From Bacillus thuringiensis (GTDB taxonomy: Bacteria; Bacillota; Bacilli; Bacillales; Bacillaceae_G): 64,000 nt of DNA. Both the position numbers and the translations under genes were made by a program. The DNA lies in the NCBI RefSeq assembly GCF_022095615.2, contig NZ_CP155559.1, positions 4,523,501 to 4,587,500 on the forward strand, in the 5' to 3' direction. The notes under the pieces are model-generated. The model worked only from the letters and a program-made list of their open reading frames with translations. It was not told where the DNA came from and did no database searches. Shown piece after piece: positions 49,203 through 58,718 of the stretch (its first letter is position 1; every line of letters begins with the position of its first letter).

Positions 49203-50306
49203 TTAGTTTCCCCCTACAATTTCTCTCATTTTTTCTTCAATTACATGTATGTCATCACCTTGAAGTGGACGTGGATCAATATCAAAGAATCCTTGTCTTA
49301 CGCCGTAATCACGTGTGTAAATGGCAATTTCCCCTTCGCGTAATGCATTTACAACGTCTTTTGCTGATTTATTTAACTCGTTCTCGTTAATATGAATACG
49401 CGCTCTAAAGATTGCTCTTCCTGCTTCATCTTGAACAATCGTTACATTTACACCATTTAATTCTTTTAGCGGCATAAGTACTTGTAATAGCTCTTTTTCT
49501 TGTTCACTCTTATCTTCTTTTACTCCGTACTCATCAAGCGCTTGAAGTAAACCGAAAGTTGTTTCTTTCCCAACTTTCATACTTCTACCGCTGCAATGTA
49601 ATTGCACTTTCAGCCACTCAATATATTTTCGTTTCCCGCCAACAATACCAGAAGTAGGCCCTTCAATTGCCTTTGAACCGCTATAAATGGCAAGGTCTGA
49701 ATACTTCACATATTTTTGAATATCTTCTTCAGCTGCCGCATCGACAATCAGTGGTACGTTATTTCGCTGCGCCACTTCCCATGCTTCTTCAACAGAAATC
49801 ATATTTTTTTGCACGGCATGATGGGATTTCACATACAGAATCGCTGCTGTATTTTCACCAATCGCATCTTCAATATGCTCTGCTTTCCCTTCGTTTGCGT
49901 AACCCACTTCAACAAGCTTACCGCCGCCTAAATAAATCATCGTTTCAACAGGAGCACCGTATTGAACGTTATGACCTTTTAACATAATCACTTCGTTTTT
50001 CGCGATGACCTCTTGATGAAGTCTTTCACTTTTACGACGGTTTCCTTCTGTAACGATACCAGCGATAGAAAGCGCAATTCCGCTCGATGCTGAATTTACA
50101 ACAACCGCTGCCTCTGAATCTAGAATTCTCGCAATATGGTCTCCTGCTTTATCTACTAAATCAGCAATTTCCACATAATTTTGTCCACCATGTTTCATCG
50201 CATCCATAACTGTATCTGTCGGAGCGGATACACCTAAAATACTCATTCTACCGCTCGCATTAATCACTCTTTTTAATCCGTACTTAGCATTCAATGAATG
50301 ACCCAT
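49203..50306 (-). CDS. DgaE-like PLP-dependent ammonia lyase
   Basis: A 367-aa protein of the SelA/DgaE fold: RVINASGRMSILGVSAP, VVVNSASSGIALSIAG, VKSHHAVQKNMISVEEA, VDAAAEED, and the probable PLP lysine in YSGSKAIEGPTSGIV. Salmonella DgaE removes ammonia from D-glucosaminate-6-phosphate. Here, with a GntP permease and no PTS genes, the substrate is more likely the unphosphorylated acid. That is inference. Overlaps the amidohydrolase gene by 23 bases. Confidence 0.86.
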   Translation of the reverse strand: MGHSLNAKYGLKRVINASGRMSILGVSAPTDTVMDAMKHGGQNYVEIADLVDKAGDHIARILDSEAAVVVNSASSGIALSIAGIVTEGNRRKSERLHQEVIAKNEVIMLKGHNVQYGAPVETMIYLGGGKLVEVGYANEGKAEHIEDAIGENTAAILYVKSHHAVQKNMISVEEAWEVAQRNNVPLIVDAAAEEDIQKYVKYSDLAIYSGSKAIEGPTSGIVGGKRKYIEWLKVQLHCSGRSMKVGKETTFGLLQALDEYGVKEDKSEQEKELLQVLMPLKELNGVNVTIVQDEAGRAIFRARIHINENELNKSAKDVVNALREGEIAIYTRDYGVRQGFFDIDPRPLQGDDIHVIEEKMREIVGGN

Positions 50307-51384
50307 TGATTACAACCCCTTTCGTATCAATTCTTCTTTCAGCAATGCGCTGATCCCCTTCTGAATCAATTAACGTAACCTTCTCATCTTTCACCGTAAA
50401 TAAAGTTAAGTTTGCAATATCGCCTTCTTGAATACGACCAAGCTCTGGTTTCTTAAGCCATTCTGCCGCATTTTTCGTCACCGCATCAATTACTTCTTCT
50501 AGCGGATAACCTAAGTAAAGGAATTTCGAAAGAACGTGAGCCATACTATACACTGGACCGTGTATACGATTCTTCCGGTAAATATCTGTACTAATTGTAT
50601 GAAAGGCAATATCGTGACGCTTCGCTGCTTCTGCTACTTTAAAAGAAAAACTAGCATTACCGTGACCAACATCTAAATGTACGCCGCGATTCACTGCATC
50701 TAGTAATACAGGTAGCGGTTTGCCTTCTTCATCAAATAAATTATTTTCTTTCCCGTTTAAGTAATGTGTGATCACATCATCTTTTTCTAAAAGAGGTACA
50801 ACTTCCTCTATGCGAGGAGGTGCTGAACCGATATGTACCATAATCGGCAATGATGTTTCACGAGATAAAGAGCGTGCAACATGAAGCGGTTCAATTCCAC
50901 TATCACAAACAACACTTTTACTCATTCTCGCCTTTAATCCGACGATTACATCTTTATACTTTTCTACTGCTTCTATTACTTTCTCTTTATCTATCCATTC
51001 CATATTGGATAGTTCATCAATTCGTTTCAAACCGATGCGAGAAATATTTAAAAAGGCAAATAAATTCGTTTTCGCCTGCTCTCTATTTTTGACTAAATCT
51101 GCAATGCGATCAGCTCCGCAGCTACCAGCATCAACAATTGTCGTTACCCCTTGCTTAACGCCAATTTCGTCTACCTCATCGCCATAAGGATCAAACTCTG
51201 GAAAAGCATGAACGTGCAAGTCAATCCAACCACTCGATACGTAAGTACCTGAGTAATCAAGAACCTTTCCACCTTCGCCAGCACCAGCTTTCGTCACCTG
51301 TGCGATTTTATTATTTTCAATTACAATGTCAATCTCTTCCCCGTTCACACGTTTCACATTACGTAGTACGAATCGTTCTGTCAT
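50284..51384 (-). CDS. Amidohydrolase/deacetylase-family metallohydrolase
   Basis: A 366-aa protein of the EF_0837/AHA_3915 amidohydrolase family: metal ligands in WIDLHVHAFP, carboxylated Lys in VGLKARMSKSVV, then IMVHIGSAPP, DVGHGNASFSF and HTISTDIY. Probably removes an acyl group from the amino-sugar acid before deamination. First gene of the operon. AAAGGGTGG precedes the ATG. Confidence 0.88.
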   Translation of the reverse strand: MTERFVLRNVKRVNGEEIDIVIENNKIAQVTKAGAGEGGKVLDYSGTYVSSGWIDLHVHAFPEFDPYGDEVDEIGVKQGVTTIVDAGSCGADRIADLVKNREQAKTNLFAFLNISRIGLKRIDELSNMEWIDKEKVIEAVEKYKDVIVGLKARMSKSVVCDSGIEPLHVARSLSRETSLPIMVHIGSAPPRIEEVVPLLEKDDVITHYLNGKENNLFDEEGKPLPVLLDAVNRGVHLDVGHGNASFSFKVAEAAKRHDIAFHTISTDIYRKNRIHGPVYSMAHVLSKFLYLGYPLEEVIDAVTKNAAEWLKKPELGRIQEGDIANLTLFTVKDEKVTLIDSEGDQRIAERRIDTKGVVINGSFIEC

Positions 51385-51578
51385 TGTATTTCCACCCTTT
51401 TCTATAAGAAGCCATAAGAATACGCTTACATTAAAATTTCATTTTTTATATCTCTTTCACACGTTTAGCGTAACATAAAAAAAGGGAGAAGTAAATATAA
51501 CGTTATAATGTTTAATTTTATATTAAAATATGAGTTTCCATTACATATTCGGACACCCTATACGCAGGAGGGATATTC
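51385..51578. promoter_or_regulatory. Divergent promoter region with palindrome
   Basis: Lies between the catabolic operon (minus) and a secreted protein gene (plus). Contains the palindrome TATAACGTTATA at 51496-51507, a candidate operator for the GntR-type regulator, and TATAAT-like -10 sequences around it. The assignment to the regulator is inference. Confidence 0.4.
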
Positions 51579-52808
51579 TTGGGATTTCGAATTTTATTAT
51601 TTATAATTTTAATCACTTTGTATGTACCAACAACAGTTAGCGCAGTCCCTCCATCACTCGCGGCTGCGTTTATCCGGGACCATCAGCTATGGATAAAGAC
51701 AGGAAATCAAGAAATACAAATCACAAAAAATCGATATGTATCTTCTCCAAAATGGTCTTATGACGGTAGGTTTATTGGCTATATTGATAGTGATGAAGCG
51801 GGTAAAGAATCTAACTTATTCATTTATGATACGGAAGAGAAAATAAACTATCAGCCTTATGTAAGAGTCGTAACACCTGACTTTAAGTGGTCACCAAATA
51901 AAAATCAATTGGCTTACACTCATCAAGGTTTATTAAACGTTACAAAAATTAAAAACGGTCGCCCACAAGGTTTTGAAAATGTATCACTTGGGGTTAGTGA
52001 TTTCGAATGGTTCCCGAACGGAAAGGAATTTATCGTCTCCTCACAATCCTGCTTACGTCCGACCGGATGGGGTACAATTCCACTTTATAAAATGCCAGTC
52101 GATGCAAATCTTGCTAAAGATAAAATAAAGCCTTTTTATACGATTCAAACAAATGAAACTGATTTATTTGCGATTAACGCTAACTATTTCAAGTGGAGTT
52201 CTGATGGAAAGTGGATTAGCTTTTTGGCTAGTCCTACTGCCTCTTTGGCAATGGATAGCAATACACTATGTGTTATCTCATCAAAAGGGAAATACTTTCG
52301 AACGATTGGTAACATGCTATGGTTCAAAGATTGGATGAAGTGGGCTCCATCAGCTAATCAACTCGCCTATATTTCAGGAGAAGGAAGGTTCTTTGTAGAA
52401 AATAAAAAATTCACAGTTGCAGACATGGTAACAGCAAAACAACAAAAGGTCTACACACCTGTCGGTTATGTAGACCTTGATTTAGAATGGTTTTCACCAA
52501 ACAAAGTGGTTGTGGCTCGTGCAACAGAAAATAAGGTATGGAAAGAAGGTCCTGTTCCGACGATGTTTACAACACTTTATATAATCAATATAAAAACAGA
52601 AGAACAGAAACAAATCTCGTTCCCAAAACAGAATGAACGTGATGAAGCCCCTCAAGTTATTGGACCTTACCTTACTTGGCTTCGCAAGAAAACAAATGTA
52701 TATAAAGGCGATGTCTGGATGAAGGATAGCTTACATAGTCAAGAGCATATATGGCTGAAAAATGTTGATGAGGCTCCAATCTTTTTTACTCGGAATGAAC
52801 GTCATTGA
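51579..52808 (+). CDS. Secreted TolB-like beta-propeller protein
   Basis: A 409-aa protein with a signal peptide (about 1-22, ending TTVSA) and repeated propeller blades with a WS-DG or WSPNK pattern: PKWSYDGRFIGYIDS, FKWSPNKNQLAYTH, FEWFPNGKEFIVSS, FKWSSDGKWISFLA and MKWAPSANQLAYIS. No catalytic motif. It probably binds a partner outside the cell. TTG start, with GGAGGG eight bases upstream. Single gene. Confidence 0.82.
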   Translation: MGFRILLFIILITLYVPTTVSAVPPSLAAAFIRDHQLWIKTGNQEIQITKNRYVSSPKWSYDGRFIGYIDSDEAGKESNLFIYDTEEKINYQPYVRVVTPDFKWSPNKNQLAYTHQGLLNVTKIKNGRPQGFENVSLGVSDFEWFPNGKEFIVSSQSCLRPTGWGTIPLYKMPVDANLAKDKIKPFYTIQTNETDLFAINANYFKWSSDGKWISFLASPTASLAMDSNTLCVISSKGKYFRTIGNMLWFKDWMKWAPSANQLAYISGEGRFFVENKKFTVADMVTAKQQKVYTPVGYVDLDLEWFSPNKVVVARATENKVWKEGPVPTMFTTLYIINIKTEEQKQISFPKQNERDEAPQVIGPYLTWLRKKTNVYKGDVWMKDSLHSQEHIWLKNVDEAPIFFTRNERH

Positions 52809-52849
52809 AAATGTGTTCATTACAATCCTCATCATATAAAGTGAAACTT

Positions 52850-52888
52850 TAATCAGTGGGGGTTTTCTTCATCCCCCACTGATTATTA
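52850..52888 (+). terminator. Terminator of the beta-propeller gene
   Basis: AATCAGTGGGGG / CCCCCACTGATT stem. Also near the end of vanY on the minus strand. Confidence 0.8.
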
Positions 52889-52928
52889 GCCCTCACCAAT
52901 CGGACTTTTATGGGAGAATCAAGATTAT

Positions 52929-53789
52929 CTATTCCTGAACCGTCACAATAACCCCATCCATATTATTCCCCGAAATTTCATACTGCTTATTCACCGGAAC
53001 ATTCACTTTCATATTCTCAGAAACTTTATAATAAGAAACAGTATATTTCTTACCTTCTACTTCAGTTGAAATCTCTTTTTCCTCTTTTAAAAACTCTAAA
53101 TATTCCTCTAGTGTGAAATTCTTTTTTTGCATAATTGCGCTATGAGGTAGGCCGACATAACGGATATGCCACGGCTCATATTGAATGCCTGTAATGTTAC
53201 TTTTATTTTTCGGATAACGTAATACAAAGCCGTGCTTCCATACGTTCTCTTCAATCCATTTTCCTTCAGGCGCTTTCTCCATTTTCTTTTGTGTTGAACC
53301 AACGTCCAGTGATAACCCTAAATTATGCTCACTGTATCCTGCTGGAAGTGCATAATCAGATCCCATTTTTTCATATAGCTGTTTTTGCTCTTGGAAATCT
53401 CTATAGCCACTACTAATCAAAAAATGGTTAACACTTTCTTTTCCAGCTGCATCGACAACGTTCAAAAACTTTTTTACAACATCCTTTGATAAGCGAAGGT
53501 TTCTATCAAATATTACATAGCCTCTTACTAATTCACTATTATGATTTACATTTATAATATCCGACCTAATACTATCTTTTTTAACTGGGTAATCTTTATT
53601 AACTAATAACAGATCCCCTTTATAAATTTGTTCTTTTGTAATCTCTATCTTTTCCATATTTGCAGTCTTTACTGCACTATTTTCTCCGCCAATTTTCACA
53701 TCAATTTCTTTTTGAAATAACGGTGATATATAAACGCCTACACAGATTGTGCATGCGATAAAAAAAGAAATAAATACCCACTTTTTCAT
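52929..53789 (-). CDS. vanY: VanY-type D-Ala-D-Ala carboxypeptidase
   Basis: A 286-aa membrane-anchored peptidase (signal anchor about 4-22). The LD/DD-carboxypeptidase zinc site is SEHNLGLSLD (153-162) and EPWHIRYVG (205-213), with SGYRDF (127-132). It trims the terminal D-Ala of peptidoglycan precursors and can lower vancomycin binding. A C-terminal extension of about 60 residues follows the domain. AAGGAGG before the ATG. It follows a VanRS-type pair, with an 82-base gap that may hold its own promoter. No vanHAX genes here, so resistance is not implied. Confidence 0.9.
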   Translation of the reverse strand: MKKWVFISFFIACTICVGVYISPLFQKEIDVKIGGENSAVKTANMEKIEITKEQIYKGDLLLVNKDYPVKKDSIRSDIINVNHNSELVRGYVIFDRNLRLSKDVVKKFLNVVDAAGKESVNHFLISSGYRDFQEQKQLYEKMGSDYALPAGYSEHNLGLSLDVGSTQKKMEKAPEGKWIEENVWKHGFVLRYPKNKSNITGIQYEPWHIRYVGLPHSAIMQKKNFTLEEYLEFLKEEKEISTEVEGKKYTVSYYKVSENMKVNVPVNKQYEISGNNMDGVIVTVQE

Positions 53790-53871
53790 TTCTAGTTCCT
53801 CCTTAACGTAACTTACGTATAGAATAGAAAAAACTATTAAAATAAAAAGTGGGGTAAAGTTTAAATTTTTA

Positions 53872-54978
53872 TTAAATTGTTACATTCTCGTCTTTTGGCA
53901 ATCGTACTTCAAATATCGTTCTAACTACATTACTCTCAGCAGAAATTGTACCGTTATGTTGCTCGACAATGTTTTTCGCAATAAATAGTCCAAGGCCTGT
54001 ACCACCTTGCTGCTCTGATCTTGCCTTATCACCTGTATAAAACATATCAAAAAGATACGGTAAATCTTCTTCTGGAATGCTATCTCCGTAATTCATAACT
54101 TGTACGACAACTTCTTCATTATCGATATACCCATTCAGATCAACAAATTGCCCATCATATCCGTATCGAACGGCATTTGTTAACAAGTTTTCAAATACTC
54201 TAGCTAACAATTTCCCGTCACCATTAATCGGTAAATGTGGATCAACATTCAATCTAGCTTCTAAATGCTGTTTCTCTAATAGCGGATATAATTCTTCATC
54301 TAGCTGTATAAGCAGCTCACTTATATCAATTGGCTTTTTATTTAGTTGTAACATGCCATAGTTCATACGTGTAATTTCAAATAGCTCATCAATTAAGCTT
54401 TCAAGCCTTTGTGATTTCGTAAAAGCAATCGTGGAAAAATGTTTAATTTGTTCCTTCGTCAAATTTTCATCTTTAAGAATTAAGTCTAAATAACCTAAAA
54501 CAGATGTTAACGGCGTTCTTAAATCGTGAGCTAAGTTAACAATAAGCTGGTCCTTACTACTTTCCGCGAAGTCTCCTCGCTCCACTGCTTCCTTTAATTT
54601 CTCACTCGCTACATTCATTTCGCTTGCGATATATCCAAACTCATCATTTGATGAAACGCGCACTTGATTTGTAAAATCGCCGTTCGCCAAATGATGAATT
54701 CCATTTGAAATCTCATCAAAATATTTTACATAAGGCCTAGTAAGAAAGAAAAAAAACATAATGGACAGAGGGATGAAAATAATTAAAAAGAAATTAACAT
54801 CTCCAATTTGTCTTACCATGGAACGAAATTGAGCTAACGGATCCTCATAGCGAACGACTAATTTATAATAAATCCTTAATCCTTCATAAATGAAATACGT
54901 TATGCCAGCAGCTAATATCATACTTAACGAAAATAGCATAACCATCTTCGAGCGAAAACTTCTCATCTTTTTAGCCAT
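53872..54978 (-). CDS. VanS-type sensor histidine kinase
   Basis: A 368-aa protein: two membrane segments (about 12-33 and 52-75) with a short outer loop, HAMP, HisKA (NLAHDLRTPLTSVLGYLDLI) and HATPase (NAVRYG, GGTGLGLFIAKNI). Resembles VanS of VanB/VanG-type clusters in layout. Overlaps the regulator gene by eight bases. Confidence 0.88.
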   Translation of the reverse strand: MAKKMRSFRSKMVMLFSLSMILAAGITYFIYEGLRIYYKLVVRYEDPLAQFRSMVRQIGDVNFFLIIFIPLSIMFFFFLTRPYVKYFDEISNGIHHLANGDFTNQVRVSSNDEFGYIASEMNVASEKLKEAVERGDFAESSKDQLIVNLAHDLRTPLTSVLGYLDLILKDENLTKEQIKHFSTIAFTKSQRLESLIDELFEITRMNYGMLQLNKKPIDISELLIQLDEELYPLLEKQHLEARLNVDPHLPINGDGKLLARVFENLLTNAVRYGYDGQFVDLNGYIDNEEVVVQVMNYGDSIPEEDLPYLFDMFYTGDKARSEQQGGTGLGLFIAKNIVEQHNGTISAESNVVRTIFEVRLPKDENVTI

Positions 54979-55669
54979 TGAAAGTATACCCTACTCCCCA
55001 CACTGTTTTTATTAACTTATCCTTTCTTTTATCTTCCCCAAGTTTTTTCCGCAATGTGCGAATATGTACCATAACTGTATTTCCGCTTTCATAATAATCA
55101 TCTGCCCATACTTGCTGAAAAATATTTTCCACATTGTACACTTTCTTCGGATGACTCGCTAATAAATATAAAATATCAAACTCTTTCGGTGTTAACTCAA
55201 TTTGCTCTCCATACACGTTCACTGTTCTTCGCTCAGGATCAATAACGACTCCCCCTACCTCTAAAGCAGATTTATTCTCTGCTACTTTCGGCTGATTTAA
55301 CGTAAGAAATCGGCGTAATTGTGCATTTACACGTGCGACTAATTCAATCGGTGTAAAAGGTTTCGTCATATAATCATCTGCACCTAATACAAGACCTGTC
55401 ACCTTATCAAAATCAGATGTTTTCGCGCTTAAAAAAATGATTGGCATATGATGCTTCACGCGAATTTGACGCGTCACTTCATACCCATCCATTTTTGGCA
55501 TCATAATATCTAAAACCACTAAGTCGATTGGCTGCTTTTCAATAATATGAACGGCCTCTTCCCCATCCGCTGCCTTCACAACGTGGTACCCTTCTTTTTC
55601 TAAATGTATCTCAATTAAATCAGCAATTTCTGCCTCATCATCCACTATTAAAATTGAAATGCGCTTCAT
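54971..55669 (-). CDS. VanR-type response regulator
   Basis: A 232-aa OmpR-family protein: Asp54 in LVVLDIMMPKMDGYEV, MTKPFTP, and a winged helix ending KTVWGVGYTF. AAGGGGGAG precedes the ATG. First gene of the regulator-kinase-vanY set, which it probably activates. Confidence 0.92.
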   Translation of the reverse strand: MKRISILIVDDEAEIADLIEIHLEKEGYHVVKAADGEEAVHIIEKQPIDLVVLDIMMPKMDGYEVTRQIRVKHHMPIIFLSAKTSDFDKVTGLVLGADDYMTKPFTPIELVARVNAQLRRFLTLNQPKVAENKSALEVGGVVIDPERRTVNVYGEQIELTPKEFDILYLLASHPKKVYNVENIFQQVWADDYYESGNTVMVHIRTLRKKLGEDKRKDKLIKTVWGVGYTFNG

Positions 55670-55727
55670 TTTACTCCCCCTTTTTATACGATCGATTGTA
55701 AACTAGTCTATCCAATTTGTACAATAC

Positions 55728-55753
55728 GAAAAGGTTACCCGTTAGAGTAACCT
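55728..55753 (-). terminator. Terminator of the men operon
   Basis: AAGGTTACTC / GGGTAACCTT hairpin followed on the minus strand by TTCGTATT, about 90 bases after the menC stop. Confidence 0.65.
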
Positions 55754-55843
55754 TGGTAAATAAAATTATATCGGCGATTTTCTAAATATATCGACTTACC
55801 GACAGTTAACGACGAAATTCGCCCGCTATTTTAAAGACTCAGC

Positions 55844-56950
55844 CTACCGCTCCAAAACAATCCGTTGCTTCGTGATTTCTGCTAGTCTCCCGCAATCTAC
55901 CTCATACTCAGCTTCAATGCTTTGCGAAACCATTACTTTCCCGCCCTCAAGCATTACTTCCGGTGAAATAATATCCCTCTCCCAATGTCTACTAGAGGCA
56001 GATATATCGCCAGGAATCGTAAAGTTCGGCAATGAGGCGAGAGCAACATTTTGCGCTCGTGAAATCCCCATCTCCACCATACCGCCGCACCACACGGGTA
56101 TGGTGTGCTCCATACAATAATCATGGATTTGAATCGACTCCGTTAATCCGCCCACTCGCCCTGGTTTAATGTTAACGATGCGGCAACTGCCAAGCGTAAT
56201 CGCAACGCGCGCGTCTTCTAAACTATGGATGCTTTCGTCTAAACAAATGGGCGTTTCTATTTTCTTTTGCAGCTGTGCATGATCGAGAAAATCATAATCT
56301 GCTAACGGTTGTTCAATCATCATCAATTGAAATTCATCTAATCGTTTCAATTTCTCTGTATCCGCTAACGTATACGCTGAGTTTGCATCAGCCATTAACG
56401 GGATACCTGGGAACTCTTTACGAATCTCTTTCAATAACTCGTAATCATGCTCTGGCTTTATTTTCACTTTAAAGCGCTCGTATCCTTCTTCTGCGTACTT
56501 CTCGATTTGTTTTAACATAAACGGAATTGTATTGATACCAATTACAACACCGACCTCAATTTCAGGTCTAGTCCCGCCAAGTAACCTTGCTAGCGATTTC
56601 TGTTCACGCTTCGCATATAGATCCCAAACAGCACCTTCTATTCCCGCCTTTGCCATTCTGTTTCTCTTTATATGTTGGAACAAAACAGGTACTTCATTCG
56701 GATGAGAAATCTCCGCCTTTAATAAATCAGGTAATAAAAAATCTTGAAGTACATGTAGCGCTGTCTTCACTGTTTCTTCCGTATACCACGGTTCAGAGAA
56801 CGCAACGACTTCGCCAAATCCAATGTATCCGTCCGTATCTTCTAATTCAATGACGATACTCTCACGCTTTTCATACGTTCCGTAGCTCGCAGCAAACGGG
56901 ATTACGAGTGGCATTTCTGTTATATGAAGTGTCGCGTTTTTTATTTCCAC
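55844..56950 (-). CDS. menC: o-Succinylbenzoate synthase MenC
   Basis: A 368-aa enolase-superfamily enzyme that dehydrates SHCHC to o-succinylbenzoate. KxK base in FKVKIKPEHD, metal ligands in MADANSAY, MIEQPLADYD and CLDESIHS. GTG start directly after the menE stop, with GGAGGAG inside the menE end, so it is coupled to menE. Last gene of the men operon. Confidence 0.95.
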   Translation of the reverse strand: MEIKNATLHITEMPLVIPFAASYGTYEKRESIVIELEDTDGYIGFGEVVAFSEPWYTEETVKTALHVLQDFLLPDLLKAEISHPNEVPVLFQHIKRNRMAKAGIEGAVWDLYAKREQKSLARLLGGTRPEIEVGVVIGINTIPFMLKQIEKYAEEGYERFKVKIKPEHDYELLKEIRKEFPGIPLMADANSAYTLADTEKLKRLDEFQLMMIEQPLADYDFLDHAQLQKKIETPICLDESIHSLEDARVAITLGSCRIVNIKPGRVGGLTESIQIHDYCMEHTIPVWCGGMVEMGISRAQNVALASLPNFTIPGDISASSRHWERDIISPEVMLEGGKVMVSQSIEAEYEVDCGRLAEITKQRIVLER

Positions 56951-58396
56951 CTACATCTCCTCCACTAATTGTCTTAACTCTCGTCTTAACAATTTTTTCG
57001 AAGCGTTTCGTGGCAATTCCTCTAAGAAACATGCTTTTTTCGGTACTTTATATTTCGCTAATTTCTCCTCACAAAAATGAAGAATTTCCTCTTCTGTTAC
57101 CGCCCCGCTTTTTACAATAAAAGCAGCGGGTACTTGTCCCCATTTATCGTCAGTCATACCGACAACACCGGCTTCTGCTACCATCGGATGAGAAAGCAAC
57201 ACTTCTTCAATTTGGGCCGGATATATATTTTCTCCGCCAGAAATAATTAAATCACTGCGGCGATCTAATACGTATAAAAATCCTTCTTCATCTAAATAAC
57301 CTAGGTCACCAGTGTGAAGCCATCCGTTTTGAATTGTTTCGCGTGTCGCATCTTCACGGTTAAAGTAACCGCCTGTTACGTTTGGTCCTTTTACTACAAT
57401 CTCTCCTTCCGCAAACGGTGGTACTACGACGCCCTCTTTTTCAATACGAAGTTGGCACTGAAATAGTGGTTTCCCGGCTGATCCTACTTTCGTTAACATG
57501 TAATCTGCGGATAACGTACAAATTTGCGACGACGTCTCTGTCATACCGTACGTTTGATACACAGGAATTTCTTTATCTACACATATTTCTAATAACGGTT
57601 TTGGCGCTGGTCCTCCGCCAAGTAACATGCATCGTAAAGAAGATGGATATGTTCTTTCTCCAAGTCTCTCTAATAAATCAGTTAGCATTTTTGATACGAC
57701 TGAAATAATCGTTACGCCTCTCGTTTGAAGTGCTTTATGAATAAAATCGGCATCATATTTCGGAACGAGTAAAATGCGCATTCCGTACATAATATTTTTC
57801 ATTAAAAGAGATAGCCCGCCAACGTGGAACATCGGCATACAAGCTAACCAACAATCATCATCACGAAGCCCTAAGTTAAGCGAAGAACCGACTGCACTTG
57901 CCCAGTGATTACCGTACGTTAAAATAACGCCTTTCGGTTTCCCTGTCGTCCCAGACGTATAAATAATTGTCATCGCTTCTTCTAAAGAGAATTCTTCTTG
58001 TATAGAGGCTTCTGCCTTTGGCCCATTCATCACTTCAGTGAACGAATAGACAGGAACACCCTTAGCCTCAAAATCTTGATCCGTCACTAAACAAACAACT
58101 TCAGCATCATCCATTTGCCAAAGTAGCTCTTCTCTTGAAAGACGCGTATTTAAAAGTACAGCTACTGCACCTACGTAAGATAGGGCGTGAATAACTGAAA
58201 TCATCTCCATACCATTTTTCATCAGAACAGCCACCTTTTGCCCCTGCTTCACTCCAACATGTGAAAGCTGTTCACAAACAGATACTACTTTTTCATGCAG
58301 CTCCATAAAAGTAACTTTCTCTTCCTCTATTTCAATTGCAGTGCGATCTGGTGTTAAAAATGCGCGCTGCTTTAACCAATTCGGCATCGTCTCCAT
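56951..58396 (-). CDS. menE: o-Succinylbenzoate-CoA ligase MenE
   Basis: A 481-aa adenylate-forming enzyme: P-loop [40 protein letters not shown] and a C-terminal SKKLLRREL with the catalytic lysine. Makes OSB-CoA for MenB. GAAAGGAGAATG precedes the ATG. Unlike the rest of the operon it is preceded by a terminator hairpin and a repeat element. Confidence 0.95.
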   Translation of the reverse strand: METMPNWLKQRAFLTPDRTAIEIEEEKVTFMELHEKVVSVCEQLSHVGVKQGQKVAVLMKNGMEMISVIHALSYVGAVAVLLNTRLSREELLWQMDDAEVVCLVTDQDFEAKGVPVYSFTEVMNGPKAEASIQEEFSLEEAMTIIYTSGTTGKPKGVILTYGNHWASAVGSSLNLGLRDDDCWLACMPMFHVGGLSLLMKNIMYGMRILLVPKYDADFIHKALQTRGVTIISVVSKMLTDLLERLGERTYPSSLRCMLLGGGPAPKPLLEICVDKEIPVYQTYGMTETSSQICTLSADYMLTKVGSAGKPLFQCQLRIEKEGVVVPPFAEGEIVVKGPNVTGGYFNREDATRETIQNGWLHTGDLGYLDEEGFLYVLDRRSDLIISGGENIYPAQIEEVLLSHPMVAEAGVVGMTDDKWGQVPAAFIVKSGAVTEEEILHFCEEKLAKYKVPKKACFLEELPRNASKKLLRRELRQLVEEM

Positions 58397-58413
58397 AACT
58401 CATTCTCCTTTCA

Positions 58414-58449
58414 TGAAAGAAAGAGACTTGATATGACATCAAGTCTCTT
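58414..58449 (-). terminator. Terminator between menB and menE
   Basis: AAGAGACTTGAT / ATCAAGTCTCTT stem with a 5-base loop, followed on the minus strand by TCTTTC. Lies only about 20 bases before the menE start. Confidence 0.75.
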
Positions 58450-58469
58450 AGTTGTTTTGTTTCCGGTTT

Positions 58470-58718
58470 GATCACATCTAGCTACAGCGGCTAGAACAGT
58501 CGGTCGTTTCACGCCTTCCTACGAGGCAAAAAGCGCCTCTACGTCAGGAGTTCCAACGCCCTCTTGTTCTAAGCGAGCCGCTTCCGCTTTTGATCTCATC
58601 TAGCTGCGCCTCCTAGCCCCTTCCGTCTAAGAACCTTCCGCACGAGAAAGTAAAAAACACTTTCTGTGCGAAAGAACCTTAGCCAACGGGGCTAAACAGT
58701 CGGCTTCGCTTTTGATCA
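58470..58718. repeat. Tandem structured repeat (bcr-like) between menB and menE
   Basis: Two related units of about 125 bases (58470-58595 and 58592-58718). Each begins GATC-CATCTAGCT-C and ends near CGCTTTTGATC. It is far more GC-rich than the surroundings and contains internal hairpins (CGCACGAGAAAGT / ACTTTCTGTGCG at 58640-58671 and GAGGC / GCCTC near 58532-58549) and the shared piece ACAGTCGG. It runs up to the menB stop codon. Such dispersed repeats (bcr elements) are known in the B. cereus group. The exact class is not assigned. Confidence 0.7.

Noticed and set aside
52929..55669. A vancomycin-resistance cluster
   Set aside because: Only VanR/S/Y-like genes are present. The ligase set (vanH, vanA/B, vanX) is absent.
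58470..58718. Repeat between menB and menE as an insertion sequence
   Set aside because: Too short, no transposase frame and no target duplication visible. It is better explained as a dispersed structured repeat.
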